From NCBI RefSeq assembly GCF_000422945.1, contig NZ_AUHA01000002.1, positions 1,523,646 through 1,587,645 of the forward strand: a DNA stretch of 64,000 bases. Direction: 5' to 3'. The stretch is from Daejeonella oryzae DSM 19973. GTDB lineage: Bacteria; Bacteroidota; Bacteroidia; Sphingobacteriales; Sphingobacteriaceae. The first letter of the stretch is position 1, and each line of letters opens with the position of its first letter. This document shows positions 16,499 through 23,385 of this stretch, in pieces. Under the pieces are notes generated by a model. It was not told the origin of the DNA. It made no database searches and saw only the letters and a list, made by a program, of their open reading frames with translations. The position numbers and the translations under genes are program-made.

Positions 16499-16777
16499 AT
16501 GAGAAATTCACTGAAAATTATTGGGATAGTTGCCGGAGCAATAGCTGCTGCAAGTATAATTACAAGAAAAAGAGCAGATGGTACCAGTCTTTTCGATGAT
16601 ATTGCCGATGCAAGTAAAGGATGGAGTGATAAGCTTCAGCAATATGGTACAAAATTGAAAGACAGATTCTTACCGGATTTGAAAGGGCCGAATGGTGAAG
16701 ATGTTTTTTCGGATATGTATGACCGTAAGTATTATATGGACGATATGAATAACCGTATTTATACTGACAACATCTAA
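16499..16777 (+). CDS. Small membrane-anchored protein, YtxH-like
   Basis: 92 residues: a short basic N-terminus, one hydrophobic helix (LKIIGIVAGAIAAASII), then a positively charged stop (TRKRADG) and an amphipathic region (DDIADASKGWSDKLQQYGTKLKDRFLPDL) like YtxH/general-stress small proteins. The acidic C-terminus is rich in Tyr, Asp and Met. No enzyme motif. Stands alone between gpsA (98 nt upstream) and a bidirectional terminator. The YtxH comparison rests on architecture and is uncertain. Confidence 0.55.
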   Translation: MRNSLKIIGIVAGAIAAASIITRKRADGTSLFDDIADASKGWSDKLQQYGTKLKDRFLPDLKGPNGEDVFSDMYDRKYYMDDMNNRIYTDNI

Positions 16778-16833
16778 ACTGATTTTTTCCGGTAATTATA
16801 AATCAAGAATTTAGCCGGATCAATTATTTTTCT

Positions 16834-16873
16834 ATAAAAAAAGAGTCCCGATTTCCGGGACTCTTTTTTTATA
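16834..16873. terminator. Bidirectional terminator
   Basis: AAAAAAGAGTCCCG / CGGGACTCTTTTTT with a short ATTTC loop. T-runs on both sides suit both the small membrane gene (+) and the convergent helicase gene (-). Confidence 0.88.
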
Positions 16874-16892
16874 ACAGATTTATGAAATAATC

Positions 16893-18758
16893 TTAGTTGC
16901 GTCTGCGTCTTTCACCTGATCCGCCTTCACGACGACCGGCTCCTGAACCAGAGTTTCCTCCTACACGATCTTCACGGCGCTTGCCAGAAAAATCGCGGAA
17001 TCCACCTCCGCCTTCACGACTTCCACCTTCACGGTTTCCACCGCTGCGACCTTTATAGCCACCGCCGCCGCCGTAACCGCCACTGCGTTCACGTCCGCCG
17101 GATCTTTCGCCACCTCGTTCGCGTTCCCCGCCTTCGCGTTCTCCTGCCAACTCAATACGTACCGGGCGACCCTGGTAATCAACTGATTTAAAACCTTGCT
17201 GAACCTGATCAACAAATGCATTTTCAACTTCAAAGAAGGTGAAAACCCCTTTCAGATCGATTTTACCAATGCTTTTTCCACTGATTTTGGTGTTGTTGCA
17301 AATGAATCCCAGCATGTCTCCACGTGTAAAATCATCAACAGATCCAAGGTTCATAAATAAGCGTGTAAAGCCTGCGCTTGTACTTGATTTGAATGAACGG
17401 TCACCACGATCGCCTGCACGGTCTTCATGAGCCGGAGCATTCAGGTCTGGTGCATTCTGATAATATTTAAGGAAGCTGTTAAATTCTAAAGAAGCAAAAC
17501 GTTTAATGATTTGTTCTTTATCCAGATCTTTAAATTCATCCATAATACGAGGGATGTATTGTTCAATCTGCTCTTCGTTCACCTCAACCTGGTGTACTTT
17601 ATGGATTAGTGCAAATAACTGCTTTTCACAAACATCAAATCCGTTTGGAATTTCAGCTTTAGTAAACTGCTTTCCGATTACGCGTTCAATCTGACGAATT
17701 TTTCCCTGCTCTTTAGAATTGATGATAGCAATTGAAATACCTGTTTTACCAGCACGACCTGTACGTCCGCTACGGTGGGTATAATTTTCAATCTCATCAG
17801 GTAAAGAGTAGTTAATTACGTGCGTTACATCGTTAACATCAATTCCTCTGGCTGCCACATCTGTAGCAATCAGTAATTGTAAGCTGCGATCGCGGTAGCG
17901 CTTCATTACTTTATCACGCTGTTGTTGTGATAAATCTCCGTGAAGTGCATCTGCATTATATCCATCTTTTACTAAAGACTCTGCAATTTCCTGAGTTTCT
18001 ATTTTGGTACGGCAAAAAACAATACCGAAAATTTCGGGATTGAAATCTACAATCCGTTTAAATGCGGCATATTTATCCCGGGCACGCACAACATAATATT
18101 CATGCTCGATGTTAACGTTACCGGTATTTTTGGTACCCATTGTTAATTCGAACGGATCAGTCATGTATTTTTTAGCGATGCGTCTAACTTCGGTAGGCAT
18201 CGTGGCAGAAAATAACCACGTTTTTTTATCTTCAGGAGTGGTAGATAAAATGATGTCGATGTCTTCCTGGAAACCCATGTTCAGCATCTCATCAGCTTCG
18301 TCTAAAACAACGTAACCAACCTGTGAAAAATCAATTGCTTTACGATTGATAATGTCAAGCATCCGGCCTGGTGTGGCCACTACGATCTGTACGCCACGCT
18401 TGATCTGACGTAATTGATCTGAAATGTTAGCACCTCCGTAAACAGCAACAACGTTAACGTTCTTCATGCTTTTGGAGTACTTATTTATATCACTGGTGAT
18501 CTGTAAACAGAGTTCACGCGTTGGACATAAAATAAGTGCTTGTGGATAATTTTCTTCGAAATCCAGTAATTCTAATAAAGGCAGGCCAAATGCTGCCGTT
18601 TTACCGGTTCCTGTTTGAGCTAATCCGACAAAATCGTTGCTGCCTGAAAGTAATACCGGGATGGCTTGTTCCTGGATTGGTGTAGGGTTTTCAAACCCTA
18701 GTTCAGTAATGGCATTAACAATATCATGACGGATACCCAAGGTACTAAATGGGTTCAT
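16893..18758 (-). CDS. DEAD-box RNA helicase with DbpA-type RNA-binding domain and Arg/Gly-rich tail
   Basis: 621 residues. All core motifs are present: Q motif (FENPTPIQEQAIP), I (AQTGTGKT), Ia (PTRELCLQ), Ib (TPGRMLD), II (DEAD), III (SATMP), V (ATDVAARGID) and VI (HRSGRTGRAGK). A DbpA/CsdA-type RNA-binding domain follows (residues about 455-535: FTRLFMNLGSVDDFTRGDMLGFI). The last ~85 residues are an Arg/Gly/Glu low-complexity RGG tail, likely disordered and RNA-binding. Probably acts in ribosome assembly or mRNA turnover, especially in the cold (CsdA/DeaD-like). A TACCTTTG element lies 44 nt upstream. Confidence 0.93.
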   Translation of the reverse strand: MNPFSTLGIRHDIVNAITELGFENPTPIQEQAIPVLLSGSNDFVGLAQTGTGKTAAFGLPLLELLDFEENYPQALILCPTRELCLQITSDINKYSKSMKNVNVVAVYGGANISDQLRQIKRGVQIVVATPGRMLDIINRKAIDFSQVGYVVLDEADEMLNMGFQEDIDIILSTTPEDKKTWLFSATMPTEVRRIAKKYMTDPFELTMGTKNTGNVNIEHEYYVVRARDKYAAFKRIVDFNPEIFGIVFCRTKIETQEIAESLVKDGYNADALHGDLSQQQRDKVMKRYRDRSLQLLIATDVAARGIDVNDVTHVINYSLPDEIENYTHRSGRTGRAGKTGISIAIINSKEQGKIRQIERVIGKQFTKAEIPNGFDVCEKQLFALIHKVHQVEVNEEQIEQYIPRIMDEFKDLDKEQIIKRFASLEFNSFLKYYQNAPDLNAPAHEDRAGDRGDRSFKSSTSAGFTRLFMNLGSVDDFTRGDMLGFICNNTKISGKSIGKIDLKGVFTFFEVENAFVDQVQQGFKSVDYQGRPVRIELAGEREGGERERGGERSGGRERSGGYGGGGGYKGRSGGNREGGSREGGGGFRDFSGKRREDRVGGNSGSGAGRREGGSGERRRRN

Positions 18759-18801
18759 GATGTATTATAAAGCTCTAAAGCGTCATTGCTTTAAGGCGCC
18801 G

Positions 18802-18809
18802 CAAAGGTA
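18802..18809 (-). promoter_or_regulatory. -7 element for the RNA helicase gene
   Basis: TACCTTTG on the minus strand. It implies a leader of about 40 nt that can form a small hairpin (AAAGC/GCTTT, around 18777-18794), which could influence expression of this cold-shock-type helicase. Confidence 0.6.
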
Positions 18810-18892
18810 GCATTAATATTTAATATATTTAAGCGGGATCTCAGTATTGCAATATATTTACAATTGAATCTAACTGTCTGTTTATTATCCGG

Positions 18893-19360
18893 TTATCGTA
18901 AACGATCTGCAGATTTAATCAGTTTCTCATCATTCCGAATCCCTTTCAATGCAAGGATAATAAATAAAATTGCCAGTGAAGGTAAAATAACGCCTATTCC
19001 GTAATTACCAAGCTGCAGCGTTATATCTCCGAAAACCTGCTTGGCGATTTGAACAAGCCAAAAGCTATATCCAAGAATGGCTAATATGCATAAGTAGCAA
19101 ATGTTAATCTGTTTTTTGCGGTCCTTATAAAAGAAAATGATTACCAGAGGAATTAATCCAAGAATTACGGTTGCAATCATAATGGGTACGAACATTTGAG
19201 TCTGAACAATTTCTCCGTTAATGTTTTCATACACGCCGCTAACTTTTAAAGCTTTTGCAGTACCGTTTGCGCTCAGAACCTGTAAATATGGAAATAAGAA
19301 AAGACAGAAAATAGCCAGTGTTGCAAAAAATAACCAAATGGTTTGTACACGTTGTAGCAT
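18893..19360 (-). CDS. DUF4293 family membrane protein
   Basis: 155 residues with four predicted membrane helices: residues about 7-28, 60-80, 88-108 and 120-142. The start MLQRVQTIWLFFATLAIFCLF matches DUF4293, a Bacteroidota family of unknown function. A short soluble loop (SANGTAKALKVSGVYENINGE) joins helices 1 and 2. A TATATTTG promoter element sits about 24 nt before the ATG. Lies 134 nt upstream of the helicase start on the same strand, probably a separate transcript because the helicase has its own promoter. Confidence 0.82.
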   Translation of the reverse strand: MLQRVQTIWLFFATLAIFCLFLFPYLQVLSANGTAKALKVSGVYENINGEIVQTQMFVPIMIATVILGLIPLVIIFFYKDRKKQINICYLCILAILGYSFWLVQIAKQVFGDITLQLGNYGIGVILPSLAILFIILALKGIRNDEKLIKSADRLR

Positions 19361-19383
19361 AATTAATAAATTATTTTATTGCA

Positions 19384-19391
19384 CAAATATA
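19384..19391 (-). promoter_or_regulatory. -7 element for the DUF4293 gene
   Basis: TATATTTG on the minus strand, 24 nt before the start codon; fits TAnnTTTG. Confidence 0.6.
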
Positions 19392-19604
19392 TATTGATTT
19401 GCGATTTTAGGTTCAGGGATTAGAAATTTATTTCAGGAGATGAACTATGAATATAATCGCTCCCCGTATTTAAGTGTCTGAAATTTATGTCAAATAGTAT
19501 TCGGTGGCAATTATTCAGATGTTTAATAGTATGCTTTAAATACATAAACAACAGAATGGAGCCGATAATTGGTTTTTCAAATCTTAATCTTTTCCAAAAT
19601 CAAT

Positions 19605-19612
19605 TACCTTTG
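19605..19612 (+). promoter_or_regulatory. -7 element abutting the truA start codon
   Basis: TACCTTTG ends 5 nt before the GTG start at 19618, so the transcript should begin at or within a base or two of the start codon (leaderless or nearly so). Confidence 0.6.
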
Positions 19613-19617
19613 ATGCC

Positions 19618-20364
19618 GTGAGCATATTAAAACGATATTTTATTGAACTAACCTTTAACGGCTCGAAATATCACGGATGGCAGAAACAGGAAAATGCCAT
19701 TTCAGTACAGCAAGTCCTGAATAATGCAATGTCAACTTTATTAAGGCAGGATGTAGAAACGCTGGGTTGCGGGCGAACGGACAGCGGAGTCCATGCCACC
19801 CAGCTGTTTGCTCATTTTGATGCGATGGCAGAGCTGGATGAAAACAAATTCCTCAAAAGCTTAAATTCACTTCTTCCTTATGATATTGCTGTTAACAGGT
19901 TAATACCAGTTCATCCCGAAGCGCATGCCCGTTTTGATGCAGTAAAAAGATCATATCAGTATCAGGTTCATTTTAAAAAAGATCCATTTAAACAGGGTTT
20001 TTCGTGGCTTTTGCGTGATGTTCCGGACATTCAGAAGATGAATCGTGCGGCAGCAATTCTTAAAGAATACAGAGATTTCAGCTGCTTCAGTAAATCCAAT
20101 ACTCAAACGTTCACTAATAACTGCGTAATTACCAGGGCAGAATGGGAAAGTAACGGCAGTAGTTTGGTTTTTCACATTTCGGCCGATAGATTTTTGAGGA
20201 ATATGGTAAGAGCTATTGTTGGAACGCTTATCAGTATCGGAAGAAATGAAATAAATGAAGATGATCTTAGAAAGATTATAGAAAGTAAAAACCGCTCTAA
20301 AGCTGGCGCATCTGTTCCTGCATGCGGCCTGTATCTTACAGAAGTTGTTTATCCATATATTTAG
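19618..20364 (+). CDS. truA: tRNA pseudouridine(38-40) synthase
   Basis: 248 residues. Family landmarks: KRYFIELTFNGSKYHGWQKQ at the N-terminus, CGRTDSGVHATQLFAHFD with the catalytic Asp, ARFDAVKRSYQYQV, and FLRNMVRAIVGTLISIGR. It isomerises uridines in the tRNA anticodon stem-loop. The start is a GTG: the only nearby ATG (19613) is out of frame and stops at once, and no other in-frame start precedes the conserved N-terminus. The ABC exporter gene follows after 25 nt and is probably cotranscribed. Confidence 0.95.
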   Translation: MSILKRYFIELTFNGSKYHGWQKQENAISVQQVLNNAMSTLLRQDVETLGCGRTDSGVHATQLFAHFDAMAELDENKFLKSLNSLLPYDIAVNRLIPVHPEAHARFDAVKRSYQYQVHFKKDPFKQGFSWLLRDVPDIQKMNRAAAILKEYRDFSCFSKSNTQTFTNNCVITRAEWESNGSSLVFHISADRFLRNMVRAIVGTLISIGRNEINEDDLRKIIESKNRSKAGASVPACGLYLTEVVYPYI

Positions 20365-20389
20365 ATCCCCAGTAGTCGTAAAATAATCC

Positions 20390-22153
20390 ATGACCAAAGT
20401 AAGCGGAAAAGCAGTTGATGTAAATTTATTAAAACGGATTCTCCGGTATGTTAAACCATACCGATCCATTTTTATCTGGTCGGTAATTTTAACTGTGGCC
20501 CTGGCAATTTTAGCTCCGATAAGGCCATTAATAATTGAATACACCCTTGATGAATTTATTCTGAAGGATGACAGCTCGGGTTTGTTAAGAATGACTTTGC
20601 TGATGATCCTTATTTTACTGGTTCAAACAGTAGTTCAGTATTTTCATACATTTTTAACAAATACACTGGGCCAATCGGTTATAAAAGATCTGCGGATCAA
20701 TGTATTTAACCATATCAGCAAGCTCCGTTTAAAATATTTTGACCGCACACCAATCGGGCAGCTGATTACTCGTACAGTTTCTGACCTGGAAACCATTGCT
20801 GATATTTTTTCTGAAGGAATGATCCAGATCATTGGCGACGTGTTGCAGGTTGTTGCAATTATTGCAGTGATGGCTTATACCGACTGGAAACTTACCCTGA
20901 TCGTATTGGTTCCTATGCCATTTTTAATCCTTGCCTCCTATATTTTTAAAGAAGCTATTAAATCTGCTTTTCAGGATGTACGCACTCAGGTATCACATTT
21001 AAATACGTTTTTGCAGGAGCATATTACAGGGATGAGCATTATCCATTACTTCGCCCGTGAAGAACAGGAAATGCGTAAGTTTAAAAATATCAATGCAAAG
21101 CACCGTGATGCGCACATCCGCTCTAACTGGTATTACTCTATTTTCTTTCCGGTAGTCGAAATAATCTCTGCTCTTTCTATTGGCTTGCTGGTTTGGTACG
21201 GGTCCAAATCTATTTTAACCAATGCTATTTCCCCGGGTGTGGTGGTTGCATTTATCATGTATATCAATATGCTCTTCCGGCCCATTCGCGAGCTTGCCGA
21301 TAAATTCAATACCCTTCAAATGGGTATGGTAGGAGCTGAGCGTATTTTTAATGTATTGGATACACGTGAAGAAACGGAAAACAAGGGCACGTTGCAGCCT
21401 GCACTTTTGGAGGGTAAGATTGAATTTAATCATGTTTGGTTTGCATATAATGATGATAACTGGGTATTAAAGGATATTTCATTTATGGTTGAGCCCGGAG
21501 AAACCCTCGCACTGGTTGGTGCCACCGGAGCCGGTAAATCATCTACTATAAATATATTGAATCGATTTTACGAGATCGGCAAAGGAAGTGTTAAAGTAGA
21601 TGATCGTGATATTAAAGACTATGAATTGGGCTATCTGCGTTCCCAGATAGCCACCGTGTTGCAGGATGTTTTTTTATTTTCCGAATCCATTGCCAATAAT
21701 ATTAATCTGAATAATCCGGATATTACCCGTGAAAAACTGATTGCAGCAGCAAAAGATGTGGGTGCACACGACTTTATAGAACGCCTGCCCGGCGGCTACG
21801 ACTATAATGTTATGGAACGCGGCGCCACATTATCTGCCGGCCAGGCGCAGCTTATTTCTTTTATCCGGGCATTGGTTTTCAATCCCCGCATTTTGGTTCT
21901 AGATGAAGCCACCTCTTCGGTAGATACCGAAACGGAAGAACTTATACAGACAGCCATAAACAAACTGATGCAGGGCCGCACATCTATAGTTATCGCCCAT
22001 CGTTTATCCACTATTCAGAAAGCGGATAAAATCATTGTTTTAGATCACGGAGAAATTAAAGAAATCGGATCGCACCAGGAACTGCTTAAACTCAATGGAT
22101 TTTACAGACGTCTGTACGATTTGCAATTTAATTCAGAAGGAATAGGAAGGTAG
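20390..22153 (+). CDS. ABC exporter, fused membrane and ATPase domains (MsbA/MdlB type)
   Basis: 587 residues. The N-terminal half (residues about 20-310) has six membrane helices of a type IV exporter half-transporter. The C-terminal ATPase domain contains Walker A GATGAGKSS, a Q-loop VLQDVFLF, signature LSAGQAQLISF, Walker B ILVLDEATSSVD and H-loop VIAHRLST. The signature is LSAGQ rather than LSGGQ, a common variant in this subfamily. Works as a homo- or heterodimer at the inner membrane exporting lipids or drugs; substrate unknown. Lies 25 nt after truA. Confidence 0.92.
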   Translation: MTKVSGKAVDVNLLKRILRYVKPYRSIFIWSVILTVALAILAPIRPLIIEYTLDEFILKDDSSGLLRMTLLMILILLVQTVVQYFHTFLTNTLGQSVIKDLRINVFNHISKLRLKYFDRTPIGQLITRTVSDLETIADIFSEGMIQIIGDVLQVVAIIAVMAYTDWKLTLIVLVPMPFLILASYIFKEAIKSAFQDVRTQVSHLNTFLQEHITGMSIIHYFAREEQEMRKFKNINAKHRDAHIRSNWYYSIFFPVVEIISALSIGLLVWYGSKSILTNAISPGVVVAFIMYINMLFRPIRELADKFNTLQMGMVGAERIFNVLDTREETENKGTLQPALLEGKIEFNHVWFAYNDDNWVLKDISFMVEPGETLALVGATGAGKSSTINILNRFYEIGKGSVKVDDRDIKDYELGYLRSQIATVLQDVFLFSESIANNINLNNPDITREKLIAAAKDVGAHDFIERLPGGYDYNVMERGATLSAGQAQLISFIRALVFNPRILVLDEATSSVDTETEELIQTAINKLMQGRTSIVIAHRLSTIQKADKIIVLDHGEIKEIGSHQELLKLNGFYRRLYDLQFNSEGIGR

Positions 22154-22157
22154 AGAT

Positions 22158-22257
22158 GAGACCCGTGATATGAGATATCTTCAGTAGCAGGATCTTAATT
22201 TTCTGTCTTACATCTCAGATTTCAGTTATCGGACTATCCGCTTCATATCTCAGATTT
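22158..22257 (+). repeat. ATCTCA-type repeat after the ABC transporter gene
   Basis: Starts 4 nt after a stop codon. Contains GATATGAGATAT, later ATCTCAGATTTCAG and ATATCTCAGATTT, so TGAGATAT can pair with ATATCTCA. Same sequence theme as the elements at 5296 and 28601. Confidence 0.5.
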
Positions 22258-22260
22258 AAT

Positions 22261-22290
22261 TTGCCTTTTGTTGTGATTCTCTTAGCTTTG
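22261..22290 (+). promoter_or_regulatory. Promoter of sucD
   Basis: TTG (22261-22263), 19-nt spacer, TAGCTTTG (22283-22290). Predicted leader about 15 nt. Confidence 0.65.
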
Positions 22291-22309
22291 CCAAACATAA
22301 AACTAAGCT

Positions 22310-23194
22310 ATGAGTGTTCTGGTTAATAAAGATTCAAAAGTTATCGTTCAGGGTTTCACAGGTAATGAAGGTACATATCATGCCTCCCAGATGATAGAGT
22401 ATGGTACCCAGTTAGTTGGTGGAGTTACTCCCGGTAAAGGCGGACAAACTCACCTTGACCGGCCGGTATTTAACACGGTGAAAGATGCTGTTGACAAAAC
22501 AGGCGCCGATGTTTCCATTATTTTTGTGCCTCCTGCCTTTGCGGCCGATGCCATTATGGAAGCTGCTGAAGCTGGTATAAAAGTTATTGTTTGTATCACC
22601 GAAGGCATCCCTACAAAGGATATGATTTTGGTGAAAGAATATATTTCAGACAGAGACTGCCGTTTAATTGGTCCAAACTGTCCTGGTATTATTACCGCTG
22701 ATGAGTCTAAGATCGGTATCATGCCCGGTTTTATTTTCAAAAAAGGTACAGTAGGAGTAGTATCAAAATCAGGAACTCTTACTTACGAAGCTGTTGATCA
22801 GGTTGTAAAAGCAGGTTTAGGGATTACTACGGCTATTGGTATTGGCGGTGACCCGATTATCGGAACACCTACCAAAGAAGCGGTTGAGCTGTTAATGAAT
22901 GATCCCGAAACAGAAGGCATAATCATGATCGGCGAAATTGGCGGAAGCATGGAAGCGGAAGCTGCTTATTGGATTAAAGAAAATGGCACCAAGCCGGTTG
23001 TAGGATTTATTGCCGGACAAACAGCGCCTCCGGGACGCCGTATGGGACATGCCGGAGCTATAGTGGGTGGTGCTGATGATACAGCTGCTGCTAAAATGAA
23101 GATCATGCGTGAGTGTGGAATCCGTGTGGTAGAATCTCCTGCAGAAATTGGTGTTGCTATGGCAGAAGAACTTCAAAAATTAGTTAAAGCCTAA
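22310..23194 (+). CDS. sucD: Succinyl-CoA synthetase (ligase) alpha subunit
   Basis: 294 residues, standard length. [24 protein letters not shown] with CoA-binding [28 protein letters not shown], and the phosphohistidine segment [21 protein letters not shown]. Couples succinyl-CoA cleavage to NTP formation in the TCA cycle. The beta subunit (sucC) is not adjacent; Bacteroidota often keep them apart. It has its own promoter and a strong terminator, so it is monocistronic. Confidence 0.96.
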   Translation: MSVLVNKDSKVIVQGFTGNEGTYHASQMIEYGTQLVGGVTPGKGGQTHLDRPVFNTVKDAVDKTGADVSIIFVPPAFAADAIMEAAEAGIKVIVCITEGIPTKDMILVKEYISDRDCRLIGPNCPGIITADESKIGIMPGFIFKKGTVGVVSKSGTLTYEAVDQVVKAGLGITTAIGIGGDPIIGTPTKEAVELLMNDPETEGIIMIGEIGGSMEAEAAYWIKENGTKPVVGFIAGQTAPPGRRMGHAGAIVGGADDTAAAKMKIMRECGIRVVESPAEIGVAMAEELQKLVKA

Positions 23195-23215
23195 AACTTC
23201 AAACTTTTATATTTT

Positions 23216-23249
23216 AAAAGATCTGCTACAAAAGCAGATCTTTTTTTTT
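23216..23249 (+). terminator. Terminator of sucD
   Basis: AAAAGATCTGCT / AGCAGATCTTTT with a 5-nt loop, then a run of nine T. Confidence 0.9.
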
Positions 23250-23385
23250 GAAGATTTATTCACTTTTTAAATTTAATTTCTGTCATTTTCAATTACTGTT
23301 AAGCTTAGTTCTCATTTAAGATTAAGCGATTTATCTATTTTATTATAAATTCGCCAGTCGATATTTTTTACCCTCAACTGAATAA

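Noticed and set aside
20390..22153. LSAGQ instead of LSGGQ in the ABC ATPase as a sign of inactivation
   Set aside because: The variant occurs in active exporters and all other motifs are intact.
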